Shown: positions 7,744-8,892 of the stretch, piece after piece
Layout of the letters: every line of letters starts with the position of its first letter
How positions within the stretch are numbered: position 1 is the first letter of the stretch
Assembly: GCA_018677115.1 (NCBI GenBank)
Contig: JAHHOC010000040.1
Location: 1 to 8,892 of the forward strand
Source of the DNA: Arenicella sp.
Lineage (GTDB): Bacteria; Pseudomonadota; Gammaproteobacteria; Arenicellales; Arenicellaceae
Length of the DNA stretch: 8,892 nucleotides
Direction of reading: 5' to 3'
Position numbers and translations under genes: made by a program
Notes under the pieces: model-generated
The model's database searches: none
What the model was told of the DNA's origin: nothing
Seen by the model: the letters and a program-made list of their open reading frames with translations, nothing else

Positions 7744-8406
7744 AGTTTCCTGCTGGTAAAGTCGATGCCGTCGAATATAGTCCAAAACTTCGGGCATAAT
7801 ATTTTCTTCCACCAAAGGGTGGTATTCGGGAGAGTTGGCGTTTGAATCCATTACGGTAGCCAACAATGCCCGTAATTTGGTCGAAGAGACATCAAAATGA
7901 CTCTGCTCAAAAAGCGCTATTCTACCAGCTGCTTCGTCCAGCAACTGGCTAACTGAATTCACCAGGCGGGGCTTAACATAATCCGGCACATCCGCTTCAT
8001 AACCGGGTCTGCTGAGCACAACCAGATTCACCTGTTGCAAAAGCTCATCGGCACGGTGCCAGGTATGCAGCTGCAACATGCTGTCAGCGCCGATGATCAA
8101 TAAAATTTGCTTTTGCGGGTATCTGGCCCTGAACTGCTGCAGGGTATCATAGGTATACGAGATGGAATCCCTGGAAATTTCGGTGTCATCGGCCACATTA
8201 ATTTTACTGCCCTGCAAGGCAATCTTCAGCATCTCAAAGCGGTGCTCTATGCTGGTGTAGATGGCTCCCTTGTGGGGCGGCCTGGCACTAAGCACCCAGT
8301 GAATCCGATGAAAGTCGAGCTGCCCTGCCAGCAATTTCAGCGACTCGGTGTGGCCACGGTGGATCGGATCAAATGTTCCCCCGAATATACCGATTAATTT
8401 AGACAT
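7378..8406 (-). CDS. nadD: NadD-RsfS continuous frame: nicotinate-nucleotide adenylyltransferase joined to ribosome silencing factor
   Basis: The frame encodes 342 residues with no stop between two proteins that are separate in E. coli and Pseudomonas. Residues 1-221 are NadD, which joins nicotinate mononucleotide and ATP to make deamido-NAD, the central step of NAD synthesis. It carries the nucleotidyltransferase motif GGTFDPIHRGH (9-19, with H16 and H19), ARPPHK (41-46), IIGADS (104-109), WHRADEL (116-122) and the second ATP motif SSTKLR (174-179). Typical NadD is about 213 residues and ends near the Leu-Tyr of YIRRHRLY (210-217), so NadD is complete. RsfS begins at M222 with only four intervening residues (QQET). 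The ATG at 8406 matches the family N-terminus; the ribosome binding site is weak. The gene follows proA by 58 bases. Whether a single polypeptide is made is open: it could be a real fusion, a frame with an internal rsfS start, or a one-base sequence error. Confidence 0.93.
   Translation of the reverse strand: MSKLIGIFGGTFDPIHRGHTESLKLLAGQLDFHRIHWVLSARPPHKGAIYTSIEHRFEMLKIALQGSKINVADDTEISRDSISYTYDTLQQFRARYPQKQILLIIGADSMLQLHTWHRADELLQQVNLVVLSRPGYEADVPDYVKPRLVNSVSQLLDEAAGRIALFEQSHFDVSSTKLRALLATVMDSNANSPEYHPLVEENIMPEVLDYIRRHRLYQQETMNPEQIKQQVVNALQDIKGQEINVIDIADISDFADYMVVVSGSSDTHVKALAREASDRLRKQGVKPLNEDGADLGEWVLVDFGDVVLHVMRPEVREYYDLEKLWDEDVRNMVKAHRDRPEA
7744..7751 (-). promoter_or_regulatory. Possible internal ribosome binding site for rsfS
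   Basis: The minus strand reads AGGAAACT directly before the ATG of the RsfS part. AGGA at four bases from the start is short of ideal spacing but is a better match than those in front of rlmH, maf or rng. It supports, without proving, separate rsfS translation. Confidence 0.4.
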
Positions 8407-8439
8407 ATAAACCCGACATCGCGATTAGCGCAGGAATTG

Positions 8440-8452
8440 CACGCCTAGCGTG
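8440..8452. repeat. Short inverted repeat between proA and nadD
   Basis: CACGC and GCGTG flank a three-base centre, a 5-base-pair hairpin in the 58-base proA-nadD gap (8407-8464). No U-tract follows on the minus strand, so it is not a convincing terminator. I see no clear promoter in this gap either. Confidence 0.25.
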
Positions 8453-8464
8453 GTTAAACCTGAT

Positions 8465-8892
8465 TCAACTGCGGATATGGCCATCACCATAAACTACGTA
8501 TTTTTGCGACGTTAATCCCTCCAGGCCCACTGGGCCGCGCGCATGCAATTTGTCAGTGCTGATACCGATTTCAGCACCTAATCCATACTCGAAACCGTCG
8601 GCGAAGCGGGTTGAGGCATTGACCATAACCGAACTGGAATCAACCTGACGAACGAATTCCCTGCTGGTTGAATAGTTTTCGGTGACGATGCTCTCGGTGT
8701 GTGACGAACCATATTTAGCGATGTGCTCTACCGCAGCGTTAAAATCGTCAACGACCCGGATCGCCAGAATCGGCGCCAGATATTCCGAATCCCAGTCGGT
8801 GTCATCAGCCAGGGATATATTTTGATCCGGCACCGCCTCGCGGGTCCGCTCGCATCCCCTGAGCTCAACGCCCCTTGCCACATATTCTGCAC
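8465..8892 (-). CDS. proA: ProA gamma-glutamyl phosphate reductase, partial (N-terminus off the right edge)
   Basis: ProA reduces gamma-glutamyl phosphate to glutamate semialdehyde with NADPH, the second step of proline synthesis from glutamate. Only the last 141 complete codons of a protein of usually about 420 are visible; the frame stays open to the right edge, so the GTG at 8881 is not the true start. The visible part carries the aldehyde-dehydrogenase-fold C-terminal marks [24 protein letters not shown] and [15 protein letters not shown], closely matching E. coli ProA, and ends in the family's typical IR-x pattern (HIRS). The catalytic cysteine lies outside the window. It precedes nadD, as in Pseudomonas; the 58-base gap makes cotranscription plausible but unproven. 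Confidence 0.96.
   Translation of the reverse strand, partial: AEYVARGVELRGCERTREAVPDQNISLADDTDWDSEYLAPILAIRVVDDFNAAVEHIAKYGSSHTESIVTENYSTSREFVRQVDSSSVMVNASTRFADGFEYGLGAEIGISTDKLHARGPVGLEGLTSQKYVVYGDGHIRS

Noticed and set aside
8399..8419. A six-codon frame overlapping the nadD start
   Set aside because: No ribosome binding site and too short to distinguish from chance.
8879..8881. GTG at 8881 as a start for a 138-residue protein
   Set aside because: The frame is open to the right edge and matches internal ProA sequence, so this is a truncated ProA, not a short gene.
1..8892. Mobile element, CRISPR, phage, toxin-antitoxin or defence system
   Set aside because: No terminal repeats, arrays, transposase or integrase motifs; every long frame is a recognised housekeeping gene.

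Overview
The window is a compact block of housekeeping genes from what looks like a gammaproteobacterium. All seven reading frames lie on the minus strand, so transcription runs from high to low coordinates: proA (partial) > nadD-rsfS (one continuous frame) > rlmH > maf (yhdE type) > rng > yhdP > tldD (partial). The class-level call rests on the rng-yhdP-tldD order and on YhdP and TldD proteins closely resembling the E. coli and Pseudomonas versions. I cannot place it to genus. Base composition looks even, near 50% GC by eye. I see no transposase, integrase, phage gene, CRISPR array, tRNA or rRNA.

Right part (6883-8892): the C-terminal third of ProA (proline synthesis) is followed after 58 bases by NadD (NAD synthesis). 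The NadD frame continues without a stop into a complete RsfS (ribosome silencing factor). RlmH, the 23S rRNA pseudouridine-1915 methyltransferase, starts 21 bases later. This matches the proA-nadD-rsfS-rlmH order I know from Pseudomonas, except that nadD and rsfS are separate genes there.

Middle part (4818-6880): maf (nucleotide pyrophosphatase) starts 2 bases after rlmH, and rng (RNase G) overlaps maf by four bases (ATGA). In E. coli and Pseudomonas, rlmH is followed by the PBP2/RodA genes and maf is preceded by mreBCD. Here both cell-shape modules are absent and the two flanks are joined directly, as I recall for many betaproteobacteria.

Left part (1-4816): yhdP, a giant AsmA-like envelope protein, starts one base after rng. 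After a 109-base gap holding an inverted repeat comes the first 330 codons of tldD (metalloprotease), which runs off the left edge.

The near-zero spacing from rsfS to yhdP and the weak ribosome binding sites suggest one translationally coupled operon. RsfS, RlmH and RNase G all act on ribosomes or rRNA; Maf and NadD act on nucleotides; YhdP acts in the envelope. The most notable departure from the usual arrangement is the uninterrupted NadD-RsfS frame. It may be a true fusion, a fused frame that still uses an internal rsfS start, or a one-base sequence error. I found no convincing new biological system here.
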